Assembly (NCBI GenBank): GCA_963556195.1
Contig: OY744532.1
Location: 104,819,083 to 104,883,082, forward strand
Direction: 5' to 3'
From: Sepiola atlantica
Lineage: Eukaryota; Mollusca; Cephalopoda; Sepiida; Sepiolidae
Length of the DNA stretch: 64,000 nt
Shown: positions 9,669 through 22,436 of the stretch, in pieces
How positions within the stretch are numbered: position 1 is the stretch's first letter
Layout: each line of letters starts with the position of its first letter
Notes under the pieces: model-generated
Told to the model about the DNA's origin: nothing
What the model saw: the letters and a program-made list of their open reading frames with translations, nothing else
Databases searched by the model: none
Made by a program: the position numbers and the translations under genes

Positions 9669-10089
9669 ATTTGGCCTGAAAGGAGGAGGTAATGCCTGGA
9701 AGTATAACAGAATGGCCATAGTGAGGAAGGGAGGGGGGAAGGAATATTAGCGTCTATTGATAATTGAGAAAGAAAGTGTGGGAGTGAGAGGGAAAGAAGA
9801 AAGAAAGAAAAAAAATGGTTGTAGTGTGAGTGAATTTCTACCCGCCACTCCCTTACTCTGACGTCATATCTGGTTTATCGTGACTTTGCATTATTTTTCT
9901 TCTCAAATTAGTATAAATAACGTTGAAAAATGGAGTTAAAAGCCACCCCCCATTGGAGAAAAGTGCTCAGTCGACCCCGGAAGAGTCAATTTTTTTTTTC
10001 CGGTTCCGAGATATTACACGCGTCTGGGCTGGCCGGTGGGAATGATGTCACCCGTGTGACCGTGTGTTGGGTACTTTCGGAGGAGAAGC

Positions 10090-10121
<32 letters not shown>

Positions 10122-10467
10122 CATCCATACAGACAGGTGACGTTTATATAATAGACTAGCGGGGCTACCCGGCGTTGCTCGGGGTCATAAAAACATAATT
10201 GAAGAAAAATCGCGTGTGTAACATCTTTATATTAAAACTTCTATTTCTCTCCCTCTCTCTCTATAGCTGTCTCTTTATCTTTCTACTTTTATCTACCCTG
10301 GTCGCTACTTTTAAATTTTGCCTTTTGCGAAAGCTGTTTCTTCCCCACCATTTCATCCCACGTTTCACAGGGCAATAGTATGACTTATTTCTATAAAAAG
10401 TACCACCACTGTCTGCGCCTTCTATATAGGTACTTATAACCGCCCCGGTGTTCATACTATATATTTT
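9669..10467. repeat. Recurring ~800-bp module with promoter-like sites, copy 1
   Basis: Unit that reappears at about 21990, 27546, 41771 and 59076, with a fragment at about 49800. In order it has GGCCTGAAAGGAGGAGGTAA, an A/G-rich tract, a CRE-like TGACGTCA (9859-9866), a TATA-like GTATAAATAA (9911-9920), a (CATA)n tract (about 10093-10125), a CTACCCGGCGTTGCTCGGGG motif (10165-10184) and a tail ending AAAAAGTACCACC...TTCATACTATATA. It may be a non-autonomous transposon or a satellite segment. Its class is not recognised. Confidence 0.65.
9859..9920 (+). promoter_or_regulatory. CRE-like and TATA-like promoter pair
   Basis: A perfect 8-bp CRE palindrome TGACGTCA is followed 45 bp later by GTATAAATAA. 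The sequence between includes CTTTGCATTA, close to an octamer on the opposite strand. The pair is retained in all five full module copies. Confidence 0.45.
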
Positions 10468-11745
10468 GAATCCCCTCATGATATCCTTCATCATTTTAAC
10501 TCCCCTCGTTGTATTCATCATTTTCGATCTCCTCATACTATTAATCATTTTCAATCCCCTCATAATATTCTTCATTATTTTCAATCTCCTCATACTATTA
10601 ATCATTTTCAATCCCCTCATAATATTCTTCATCATTTTCAATCCTCTCGTAATATTCCTCATCATTTTCAATCCGCTCATGATATTCTTAATAAGTTTCA
10701 ATCCTCTCATGGTATATTTCATCATTTTCGATCCCCTCATGATATTCTTCTCATTTTCAATCCCCTCATGATATTATTCATCATTTTCAATCCTCTCATG
10801 GTATTCTTCATCATTTCCAATCCTGTCAGTCTATTCTTCATAATTTTCAATCCTCTCATGACATTCTTCATAATTTTCAATCCTCTCATGATAGTCTTCA
10901 TCATTTTCAATCCCCTCATGATAGTCATCATCATTTTCAATCCTCTCATGATAGTCATCATCATTTTCAATCCTCTCATGATAGTCATCATCATTTTCAA
11001 TCCTCTCATGATAGTCTTCATCATTTTCAAACCTCTCATGATATTATTAATCATTTTCAATCCCCTCATGATATTATTAATCATTTAAAATCCCCTCATG
11101 GTATTCTTCATCATTTCCAATCCTGTCAGTCTATTCTTCCTCATTTTCAATCCTCTCATGAAATTCTTCATCATTTTCAATCCCCTCATGATAGTCTTCA
11201 TCATTTTCAATCCCCTCATGATAGTCTTCATCATTTTCAATCCCCTCATGATAGTCTTTATCATTTTCAATCCCCTCATGATAGTGTACATCATTTTCAA
11301 TCCCCTCATTATAGTCTTCATCATTTTCAATCCCCTCATTATAGTCTTCATCATTTTCAATCCCCTCATTATAGTCTTCATCATTTTCAATCCTCTCATG
11401 ATAGTCTTCATCATTTTCAATCCTCTCATGATAGTCATCATCATTTTCAATCCTCTCATGATAGTCATCATCATTTTCAATCCTCTCATGATAGTCTTCA
11501 TCATTTTCAATCCCCTCATGATAGTGTACATCATTTTCAATCCCCTCATTATAGTCTTCATCATTTTCAATCCCCTCATTATAGTCTTCATCATTTTCAA
11601 TCACCTAATGATAGTCTTCATCATTTTCAATCCTCTCATGATAGTCATCATCATTTTCAATCCTCTCATGATAGTCTTCATCATTTTCAATCCTCTCATG
11701 ATAGTCTTCATCATTTTCAATCCTCTCATGATAGTCTTTATCATA
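10468..11745. repeat. 30-bp minisatellite array 1
   Basis: About 42 units of TTCATCATTTTCAATCC then (T/C)CTCATGATAGTC. The period is a multiple of three and the unit lacks stops in several frames, so both strands show long open frames (up to 246 codons) made of 10-residue repeats. These are not considered genes. The array joins the 179-bp satellite directly at 11745. Confidence 0.93.
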
Positions 11746-14700
11746 TCTCTATCTAGGATATTGAGCACTTTTCTCTCGGACAACGCCAAGTACTTTGAAA
11801 ATCAAGGAGGCCTCATGAGCACTACTGAAATCACTTAGGTATCCTCTCTCCTTCTGATCTGCGAAATAGTCAAAAGGGGAACAAAGATGGCGTTAAAATA
11901 TTTTCCAAACCTATCACTACAGTAGCTCTATCTAGGACATTGAGCACTTTTCTCCCGGCCAACGCCGAGTACTTTGATAATCAAGGAAGCCTCCTGAGAA
12001 CTACTGAAATCATTTAGGTATCCTCCCTACTTTTTCATCTGCAAAATAGTCCAAAGGGGAACAAAGATAGCGTTAAAATATTTTCCAAACCTATCACTAC
12101 AGTAGCTCTATCTAGGATATTGTACACTTTTCTCCTAGACAACGCCGAGTACTTTGAAAATCAAGGAGGCCTCCTGAGCACTACGTAAATCACTCTTATC
12201 GATTCCATATCCTTTTCAGCGTAGATGCTGTTAAAATATTTTCCAAACCTATCACTATAGTAGCTCTATCTAGGACATTGAGCAATTTTCTCCCGGACAA
12301 CGCCGAGTAATTTGAAAATCAATGAGGCCTCCTGAGCACTACTGAAATCACTCTTATAGATCCCCCATCCTTTTCAGCGTAGATGCTGTTAAAATATTAT
12401 CCAAACCTATCACTACAGTAGCTCTATCTAGGACATTGAGCAATTTTCTCCCGGACAACGCCGAGTACTTTGAAAATCAAGGAGGCCTCATGAGCACTAC
12501 TGAAATTACTTAGATATCCTCCCGCCTTTTTATCTGCAAAATAGTCCAAAGGGTAACGAAGATGGCGTTAAAATATTTTCCAAACCTATCACTACAGTAG
12601 TTCTATCTAGGATATTGAGCACTTTTCTCCCGGACAACGCCGAGTACTTTGAAAATCAAGGAGGCCTCCTGAGCACTACGTAAATTACTTAGGTATCCTC
12701 CCTCCTTTTCATCTGCAAAATAGTCCAAAGGTTAACGAAGATGGCGTTAAAATATTTTCCAAACCTATCACTACAGTAGCTCTATCTAGGATATTGAGCA
12801 CTTTTCTCCCGGACAACGCCGAATACTTTGAAAATCAAGGAGGCCTCCTGAGCACTACGTAAATTACTTAGGTATCCTCCCTCCTTTTCATCTGCAAAAT
12901 AGTCCAAAGGGGATCGAAGATGGCGTTAAAATATTTTCCAAACCTATCACTACAGTAGCTCTATCTAGGATATTGAGCACTTTTCTCCCGGACAACGCCG
13001 AATACTTTGAAAATCAAGGAAGCCTTCTGAGCACTACGTAAATTACTTAGGTATCCTCCCTCCTTTTCATCTGCAAAATAGTCTAAAGGTTAACGAAGAT
13101 GGCGTTAAAATATTTTCAAAACCTATCACTACAGTAGTTCTATCTAGGATATTCAGCACTTTTCTCCCGGACAACGCCGAATACTTTGAAAATCAAGGAG
13201 GCCTCCTGAGCACTACGTAAATTACTTAGGTATCCTCCCTCCTTTTCATCTGCAAAATAGTCCAAAGGGGATCGAAGATGGCGTTAAAATATTTTCCAAA
13301 CCTATCACTACAGTAGCTCTATCTAGGATATTGAGCACTTTTCTCCCGGACAACGCCGAATACTTTGAAAATCAAGGAGGCCTCCTGAGCACTACTGAAA
13401 TTACTTAGGTATCCTCCCTCCTTTTCATCTGCAAAATAGTCCAAAGGTTAACGAAGATGGCGTTAAAATATTTTCCAAACCTATCACTACAGTAGCTCTA
13501 TCTAGGATATTGAGCACTTTTCTCCCGGACAACGCCGAATACTTTGAAAATCAAGGAGGCCTCTTGAGCACTACGTAAATTACTTAGGTATCCTCCCTCC
13601 TTTTCATCTGCAAAATAGTCCAAAGGGGATCGAAGATGGCGTTAAAATATTTTCCAAACCTATCACTAAAGTAGCTCTATCTAGGATATTGAGCACTTTT
13701 CTCCCGGACAACGCCGAATACTTTGAAAATCAAGGAGGCCTCCTGAGCACTACGTAAATTACTTAGGTATCTTCCCTCCTTTTCATCTGCAAAATAGTCC
13801 AAAGGGGATCGAAGATGGCGTTAAAATATTTTCCAAACCTATCACTACAGTAGCTCTATCTAGGATATTGAGCACTTTTCTCCCGGACAACGCCGAATAC
13901 TTTGAAAATCAAGGAGGCCTCCTGAGCACTACGTAAATTACTTAGGTATCCTCCCTCCTTTTCATCTGCAAAATAGTCCAAAGGGGATCGAAGATGGCGT
14001 TAAAATATTTTCCAAACCTATCACTACAGTAGCTCTATCTAGGATATTGAGCACTTTTCTCCCGGACAACGCCGAATACTTTGAAAATCAAGGAGGCCTC
14101 CTGAGCACTACTGAAATTACTTAGGTATCCTCCCTCCTTTTCATCTGCAAAATAGTCCAAAGGTTAACGAAGATGGCGTTAAAATATTTTCCAAACCTAT
14201 CACTACAGTAGCTCTATCTAGGATATTGAGCACTTTTCTCCCGGACAACGCCGAATACTTTGAAAATCAAGGAGGCCTCCTGAGCACTACGTAAATTACT
14301 TTGGTATCCTCCCTCCTTTTCATCTGCAAAATAGTCCAAAGGGGATCGAAGATGGCGTTAAAATATTTTCCAAACCTATCACTACAGAAGCTCTATCTAG
14401 GATATTGAGCCCTTTTCTCCCGGACAACGCCGAGTACTTTGAAAATCAAGGAGGCCTCATGAGCACTACTGAAATTACTTAGGTATCCTCCCTCCTTTTC
14501 ATCTGCAAAATAGTCCAAAGGGGAACGAAGATGGCGTTAAAATATTTTCCAAACCTATCACTACAGTAGCTCTATCTAGGATATTGAGCACTTTTCTCCC
14601 GGACAACGCCGAATACTTTGAAAATCAAGGAGGCCTCCTGAGCACTACGTAAATTACTTAGGTATCCTCCCTCCTTTTCATCTGCAAAATAGTCCAAAGG

Positions 14701-17700
14701 GGATCGAAGATGGCGTTAAAATATTTTCCAAACCTATCACTACAGTAGCTCTATCTAGGATATTGAGCACTTTTCTCCCGGACAACGCCGAATACTTTGA
14801 AAATCAAGGAAGCCTCCTGAGCACTACGTAAATTACTTAGGTATCCTCCCTCCTTTTCATCTGCAAAATAGTCCAAAGGTTAACGAAGATGGCGTTAAAA
14901 TATTTTCAAAACCTATCACTACAGTAGCTCTATCTAGGATATTGAGCACTTTTCTCCCGGACAACGCCGAATACTTTGAAAATCAAGGAGGCCTCCTGAG
15001 CACTACTAAAATTACTTACGTATCCTCCGTCCTTTTCATCTGCAAAATAGTCCAAAGAGGAACGAAGATGGCGTTATAATATTTTCCAAACCTATCACTA
15101 CAGTAGCTCTATCTAGGATATTGAGCACTTTTCTCCCGGACAACGCCGAATACTTTGAAAATCAAGGAGGCCTCCTGAGCACTACGTAAATTACTTAGGT
15201 ATCCTCCCTCCTTTTCATCTGCAAAATAGTCCAAAGGGGATCGAAGATGGCGTTAAAATATTTTCCAAACCTATCACTACAGTAGCTCTATCTAGGATAT
15301 TGAGCACTTTTCTCCCGGACAACGCCGAATACTTTGAAAATCAAGGAGGCCTCCTGAGCACTACGTAAATTACTTAGGTATCCTCCCTCTTTTTCATCTG
15401 CAAAATAGTCCAAAGGTTAACGAAGATGGCGTTAAAATATTTTCCAAACCTATCACTACAGTAGCTCTATCTAGGATATTGAGCACTTTTCTCCCGGACA
15501 ACGCCGAATACTTTGAAAATCAAGGAGGCCTCCTGAGCACTACGTAAATTACTTAGGTATCCTCCCTCCTTTTCATCTGCAAAATAGTCCAAAGGGGATC
15601 GAAGATGGCGTTAAAATATTTTCCAAACCTATCACTACAGTAGCCCTATCTAAGATATTAGGCACTTTTCTCCCGGACAACGCCGAATACTTTGAAAATC
15701 AAGGAGGCCTCCTGAGCACTACGTAAATTACTTAGGTATCCTCCCTCCTTTTCATCTGCAAAATAGTCCAAAGGTTAACATAGATGGCGTTAAAATATTT
15801 TCCAAACCTATCACTACAGTAGCTCTATCTAGGATATTGAGCACTTTTCTCCCGGACAACGCCGAATACTTTGAAAATCAAGGAGGCCTCCTGAGCACTA
15901 CGTAAATTACTTAGGTATCCTCCCTCCTTTTCATCTGCAAAATAGTCCAAAGGGGATCGAAGATGGCGTTAAAATATTTTCCAAACCTATCACTACAGTA
16001 GCTCTATCTAGGATATTGAGCACTTTTCTTCCGGACAACGCCGAATACTTTGAAAATCAAGGAGGCCTCCTGAGCACTACTGAAATTACTTAGGTATCCT
16101 CCCTCTTTTTCATCTGCAAAATAGTCCAAAGGGGATAGAATATTGCGTTAAAATATTTTCCAAACCTATCACTACAGTAGCTCTATCTAGGATATTGAGC
16201 ACTTTTCTCCCGGACAACGCCGAGTACTTTGAAAATCAAGGAGGCCTCCGGAGCACTACTGAAATTACTTAGGTATCCTTCCTCTTTTTCATCTGCAAAA
16301 TAGTCCAAAGGGGATAGAAGATTGCGTTAAAATATTTTCCAAACCTATCACTACAGTAGTTCTATCTAGGATATTAAGCACTTTTCTCCCGGACAACGCC
16401 GAATACTTTGAAAATAAAGGAGGCCTCCTGAGCACTACGTAAATTACTTAGGTATCCTCCCTCCTTTTCATCTGCAAAATAGTCCAAAGGGGATCGAAGA
16501 TGGCGTTAAAATATTTTCCAAACCTATCACTACAGTAGCTCTATCTAGGATATTGAGCACTTTTCTCCCGGACAACGCCGAATACTTTGAAAATCAAGGA
16601 GGCCTCCTGAGCACTACTGAAATTACTTAGGTATCCTCCCTCCTTTTCATCTGCAAAATAGTCCAAAGGTTAACGAAGATGGCGTTAAAATATTTTCCAA
16701 ACCTATCACTACAGTAGCTCTATCTAGGATATTGAGCACTTTTCTCCCGGACAACGCCGAATACTTTGAAAATCAAGGAGGCCTCCTGAGCACTACGTAA
16801 ATTACTTAGGTATCCTCCCTCCTTTTCATCTGCAAAATAGTCCAAAGGGGATCGAAGATGGCGTTAAAATATTTTCCAAACCTATCACTACAGTAGCTCT
16901 ATCTAGGATATTGAGCACTTTTCTCCCGGACAACGCCGAATACTTTGAAAATCAAGGAGGCCTCCTGAGCACTACGTAAATTACTTAGGTATCCTCCCTC
17001 CTTTTCATCTGCAAAATAGTCCAAAGGGGATCGAAGATGGCGTTAAAATATTTTCCAAACCTATCACTACAGTAGCTCTATCTAGGATATTGAGCACTTT
17101 TCTCCCGGACAACGCCGAATACTTTGAAAATCAAGGAGGCCTCCTGAGCACTACGTAAATTACTTAGGTATCCTCCCTCCTTTTCATCTGCAAAATAGTC
17201 CAAAGGGGATCGAAGATGGCGTTAAAATATTTTCCAAACCTATCACTACAGTAGCTCTATCTAGGATATTGAGCACTTTTCTCCCGGACAACGCCGAATA
17301 CTTTGAAAATCAAGGAGGCCTCCTGAGCACTACTGAAATTACTTAGGTATCCTCCCTCCTTTTCATCTGCAAAATAGTCCAAAGGTTAACGAAGATGGCG
17401 TTAAAATATTTTCCAAACCTATCACTACAGTAGCTCTATCTAGGATATTGAGCACTTTTCTCCCGGACAACGCCGAATACTTTGAAAATCAAGGAGGCCT
17501 CCTGAGCACTACGTAAATTACTTAGGTATCCTCCCTCCTTTTCATCTGCAAAATAGTCCAAAGGGGATCGAAGATGGCGTTAAAATATTTTCCAAACCTA
17601 TCACTACAGAAGCTCTATCTAGGATATTGAGCACTTTTCTCCCGGACAACGCCGAGTACTTTGAAAATCAAGGAGGCCTCATGAGCACTACTGAAATTAC

Positions 17701-20630
17701 TTAGGTATCCTCCCTCCTTTTCATCTGCAAAATAGTCCAAAGGGGAACGAAGATGGCGTTAAAATATTTTCCAAACCTAACACTACAGTAGCTCTATCTA
17801 GGATATTGAGCACTTTTCTCCCGGACAACGCCGAGTACTTTGCAAATTAAAGAGGCCTCATGAGCACTACTGAATTTCTTAGGTATCCTCCCTCCTTTTC
17901 ATCTGCAAAATAGTCCAAAGATTAACGAAGATGGCGTTAAAATATTTTCCAAACCTATCACTACAGTAGCTCTATCTAGGATATTGAGCACTTTTCTCCC
18001 GGACAACGCCGAGTACTTTGAAAATCAAGGAAGCCTCCTGAGCACTACGTAAATTACTTAGGTATCCTCCCTCCTTTTCATCTGCAAAATAGTCCAAAGG
18101 GGATCGAAGATGGCGTTAAAATATTTTCCAAACCTATCACTACAGTAGCTCTATCTAGGATATTGAGCACTTTTCTCCCGGACAACGCCGAGTACTTTGA
18201 AAATCAAGGAGGCCTCCTGAGCACTACTGAAATTACTTAGGTATCCTCCCTCTTTTTCATCTGCAAAATGGTCCAAAGGGGATAGAAGATTGCGTTAAAA
18301 TATTTTCCAAACCTATCACTACAGTAGCTCTATCTAGGATATTGAGCACTTTTATCCCGGACAACGCCGAGTACTTTGAAAATCAAGGAGGCCTCCTGAG
18401 CACTACTGAAATTACTTAGGTATCCTTCTCTCTTTTTCATCTGCAAAATAGTCCAAAGGGGATAGAAGATTGCGTTAAAATATTTTCCAAACCTATCACT
18501 ACAGTAGCTCTATCTAGGATATTGAGCACTTTTCTCCCGGACAACGCCGAATACTTTGAAAATCAAGGAGGCCTCCTGAGCACTACGTAAATTACTTAGG
18601 TATCCTCCCTCCTTTTCATCTGCAAAATAGTCCAAAGGGGATCGAAGATGGCGTTAAAATATTTTCCAAACCTATCACTACAGTAGCTCTATCTAGGATA
18701 TTGAGCACCTTTCTCCCGGACAACGCCGAATACTTTGAAAATCAAGGAGGCCTCCTGAGCACTACGTAAATTACTTAGGTATCCTCCCTCCTTTTCATCT
18801 GCAAAATAGTCCAAAGGGGATCGAAGATGGCGTTAAAATATTTTCCAAACCTATCACTACAGTAGCTCTATCTAGGATATTGAGCACTTTTCTCCCGGAC
18901 AACGCCGAATACTTTGAAAATCAAGGAGGCCTCCTGAGCACTACGTAAATTACTTAGGTATCCTCCCTCCTTTTCATCTGCAAAATAGTCCAAAGGGGAT
19001 AGAAGATTGCGTTAAAATATTTTCCAAACCTATCACTACAGTAGCTCTATCTAAGATATTGAGCACTTTTCTCCCGGACAACGCCGAATACTTTGAAAAT
19101 CGAGGAGGCCTCCTGAGCACTACGTAAATTACTTAGGTATCCTCCCTCCTTTTCATCTGCAAAATAGTCCAAAGGGGATCGAAGATGGCGTTAAAATATT
19201 TTCCAAACCTATCACTACAGTAGCTCTATCTAGGATATTGAGCACTTTTCTCCCGGACAACGCCGAATACTTTGAAAATCAAGGAGGCCTCCTGAGCACT
19301 ACTGAAATTACTTAAGTATCCTCCCTCTTTTTCATCTGCAAAATAGTCCAAAGGGGATAGAAGATTGCGTTAAAATATTTTCCAAACCTATCACTACAGT
19401 AGCTCTATCTAGGATATTGAGCACTTTTCTCCCGGACAACGCCGAGTACTTTGAAAATCAAGGAGGCCTCCTGAGCACTACTGAAATTACTTAGGTATCC
19501 TCCCTCTTTTTCATCTGCAAAATAGTCTAAAGGGGATAGAAATTTGCGTTAAAATATTTTCCAAACCTATCACTACAGTAGCTCTATCTAGGATATTGAG
19601 CACTTTTCTCCCGGACAACGCCGAGTACTTTGAAAATCAAGGAGGCCTCCTGAGCACTACTGAAATTACTTAGGTATCGTCCCTCCTTTTTATCTGCAAA
19701 ATAGTCCAAAGAGTAACGAAGATGGCGTTAAAATATTTTCCAAACCTATCACTGCAGTAGCTCTATCTAGGATATTGAGCACTTTTCTCCCGGACAACGC
19801 CGAGTACTTTGAAAACCAAGGAGGCCTCCTGAGCACTACTGAAATTACTTAGGTATCGTCCCTCCTTTTTATCTGCAAAATAGTCCAAAGGGGAACGAAG
19901 ATGGCGTTAAAATATTTTCCAAACCTATCACTACAGTAGCTCTATCTAGGATATTGAGCACTTTTCTCCCGGACAACGCCGAGTACTTTGAAAATCAAGG
20001 AGGCCTCCTGAGCACTAATGAAATTACTTAGGTATCCTCCCTCCTTTTCATCTGCAAAATAGTCCAAAGGGGATCGAAGATGGCGTTAAAATATTTTCCA
20101 AACCTATCACTACAGAAGCTCTATCTAGGATATTGAGCACTTTTCTCCCGGACAACGCCGAGTACTTTGAAAATCAAGGAGGCCTCATGAGCACTACTGA
20201 AATTACTTAGGTATCCTCCCTCCTTTTCATCTGCAAAATAGTCCAAAGGGGAACGAAGATGGCGTTAAAATATTTTCCAAACCTAACACTACAGTAGCTC
20301 TATCTAGGATATTGAGCACTTTTCTCCCGGACAACGCCGAGTACTTTGCAAATCAAAGAGGCCTCATGAGCACTACTGAAATTACTTAGGTATCCTCCCT
20401 CCTTTTCATCTACAAAATAGTCCAAAGGGGAACGAAGATGGCGTTAAAATATTTTCCAAACCTATCACTACAGTAGCTCTATCTAGGATATTGAGCAGTT
20501 TTCTCCCAGACAACGCCGAGTATTTAAAAAAATCAAGGAGGCTTCTGGAGCAGTAATGAAATCACTCTTACCGATCCACCACCCCCCCCGCTTTTCATCT
20601 GCAAAATAGTCCCAAGAGAAACGTAGAAGC
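11746..20630. repeat. 179-bp satellite array (block B)
   Basis: About 50 highly similar head-to-tail monomers with an exact period near 179 bp. Each holds the 12-bp palindrome AGGAGGCCTCCT or a close variant. From 12.7 to 16 kb, monomers with AAAGGTTAACGAAG and AAAGGGGATCGAAG often alternate, giving a partial 358-bp dimer pattern. No reading frame continues between monomers because 179 is not divisible by three. Confidence 0.97.
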
Positions 20631-20632
20631 TG

Positions 20633-20852
20633 TTATTCGGCATTCCCCGGTAGGGGCGCCTCAGGCAGTAAGCAATAAACTTACTCCTCCCCAAAGAGGG
20701 GAGGCAAAGCCTGGGAGTGTGGACCTCCTAGAACTGCACATGACAAACTCATAGACCGGCGGAATGAAGCCCCGATGGCCAAGACGATTCCAGTTTATGG
20801 GGTGCAGTATCCATCGGAAGATACTACACCTTGATATTAGCCAAAAGAAGTG
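20633..20852 (-). mobile_element. U2 snRNA-headed SINE-like element
   Basis: Near-identical counterpart of 1134-1352, again at the right end of a 179-bp satellite array and again divergent from a plus-strand U2 head. The head reads GGCTAATATCAAGG on the minus strand, slightly more decayed. It keeps the CCTCCCC/GGGGAGG hairpin. The pair shows that satellite end, minus SINE, spacer and plus U2 were duplicated together. Confidence 0.6.
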
Positions 20853-21130
20853 AATTAATGTAATTTTCGGTAAAAAAAAAAATGGCGTCTAAAAGCTATG
20901 TTGAATTAGAGAAAAACGGTCTGGGGGAGTTTAAAATTATTTGTTGATATTCAAAACTAATGTAATAAGTTGTTAAATAGTATTATACAATGTTTGTTGA
21001 AAGAAAATCATAGTTATTATTACTTGTTAATTTAATAATGTAATTTAAACAGTGTCTAGTGGATAGACCGCTGTTCAGGTGTAGATTGGTTATAGTAAAT
21101 AACCTCAAAATTTTGAATTTCGGATCCTTT
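20853..21130. other. Spacer upstream of the empty U2-like site
   Basis: Nearly identical to 1353-1630 (offset 19,500). It contains no gene that I can support. Confidence 0.6.
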
Positions 21131-21245
21131 GTTGGCCTTTTGGATAAGATCAAAGTGTAGTATCTGTTCTCGGCATTTTTTGCCTTGAGATCAAGTGTAT
21201 TATCTAGTCCTATCCGATAGGTGTCGATCTTACACTCTCGAATCA
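21131..21245 (+). pseudogene. U2 snRNA-like sequence, uninterrupted (empty Tx1 site)
   Basis: The spacer and U2 head here match the 5' flank of Tx1 copy 1. The following CGGCATTTTTTGCC, stem-loop IIa-like region and CGATCTTACACTCTCGAATC match its 3' flank, with no element between. It is the pre-insertion form of the locus. GGATAAGATC replaces GGCTAAGATC. An ATATTTTTTAA just downstream loosely resembles an Sm site, but no U2 3' stem-loops follow. Confidence 0.7.
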
Positions 21246-21299
21246 TTATATTTTTTAATCCCTTTTCCTTTTGGGCATTTCTGCTCCCCTAAAGTACAG

Positions 21300-21990
21300 G
21301 TCGGGCTATTTCGCCTGAGGCGCCCCACCGTCGAATACCGATACCCCCCCGCCCCAAATGTTTCCTAAGGCGCCCCACCGGCGAATACCGATACTCCCCC
21401 AGATTTGGCCTGAGACGCTCATACCGGCGAATGCCGACATTCCCACATCCCCAGATTTGGCCTGAGGCGCTCATACCGGCGAATGCCGACGCTCCCCCCC
21501 CCCCCAATTTGGCCTGAGGCGCTCACACCGGCGAATGTCGACACTCCCTCCCCAGATTTGGCCTGAGGCGCTCACACCGGCGAATGTCGACACTCCCCCT
21601 CCCCAGATTTGGCCTGATGCGCCCCAACGGCGAATGTCGACACTCCTCTTCCCCTAAATTTCGCCTGAGGCGCTCATACGTGCAAATGCCGACACCCCCC
21701 TCCCCAGATTTGGCCTGAGGCGCTCATACCGGAGAATGCTGACATTCCCCCCCCCCCCAGATTTGGCCTGATGCCGACACTCCCCCTTCCCAGATTTGGC
21801 CTGAAGAACCCCACCGCCGACATTTCCCCTCCCCAGATTTGGCCTGAGGGGCCCCACCACCGAATGCCGACACTCCCCCATCCCCAAATTTCGCTTTAGG
21901 CGCTCATACTGCCGAATGCCGACATTCCCCCTCCTCAGATTTGGCCTGTAGCGCTCACATCGGTGAATGCCGACATTTCCCCCCCCCCTA
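21300..21990. repeat. ~50-bp minisatellite array 2
   Basis: Roughly 14 imperfect units of the GCCTGAGGCGCTCA...GAATGCCGACA family with C-rich linkers of variable length. Same position after a U2-like head as in the array at 9266. Confidence 0.85.
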
Positions 21991-22404
21991 TTTGGCCTGA
22001 AAGGAGGAGGTAATGCCTGGAAGTATAACAGAACGGCCATAGTGAGGAAGGGAGGGGGAAGGAATATTAGCGTTTATTAATAATTAAGAAAGAAAGTGTG
22101 AGAGGGAAAGAAGAAAGAAAGAAAAAAAATGGTTGTAGTGTGAGTGAATTTCTACCCGCCACTCCCTTACTCTGACGTCATATCTGGTTTATCGTGACTT
22201 TGCATTATTTTTCTTCTCAAATTAGTATAAATAACGTTGAAAAATGGAGTTAAAAGCCACCCCCCCATTGGAGAAAAGTGCTCAGTCGACCCCGGAAGAG
22301 TCAATTTTTTTTTTCCGGTTCCGAGATATTACACGCGTCTGGGCTGGCCGGTGGGAATGATGTCACCCGTGTGACCGTGTGTTGGGTACTTTCGGAGGAG
22401 AAGC

Positions 22405-22436
<32 letters not shown>

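Noticed and set aside
10093..10125. Telomeric or other special meaning of the CATA tract
   Set aside because: It is a plain tetranucleotide microsatellite of variable length at the same place in each module, not a known telomere repeat.
10261..11838. Long open frames on both strands (up to 246 codons)
   Set aside because: They consist only of 10-residue repeats from a stop-free 30-bp unit and overlap each other on opposite strands. The same artefact recurs at 28042-29378.
21131..21245. Functional U2 snRNA gene
   Set aside because: Only the 5' domain resembles U2. The Sm site and the 3' stem-loops are absent or unconvincing, and the stem after the branch-site recognition sequence is replaced.
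20983..21246. Minus-strand ORF of 87 codons partly shared with 50410-50628
   Set aside because: The similarity follows from homologous spacers. The AT-rich low-complexity product and frame differences argue against coding.
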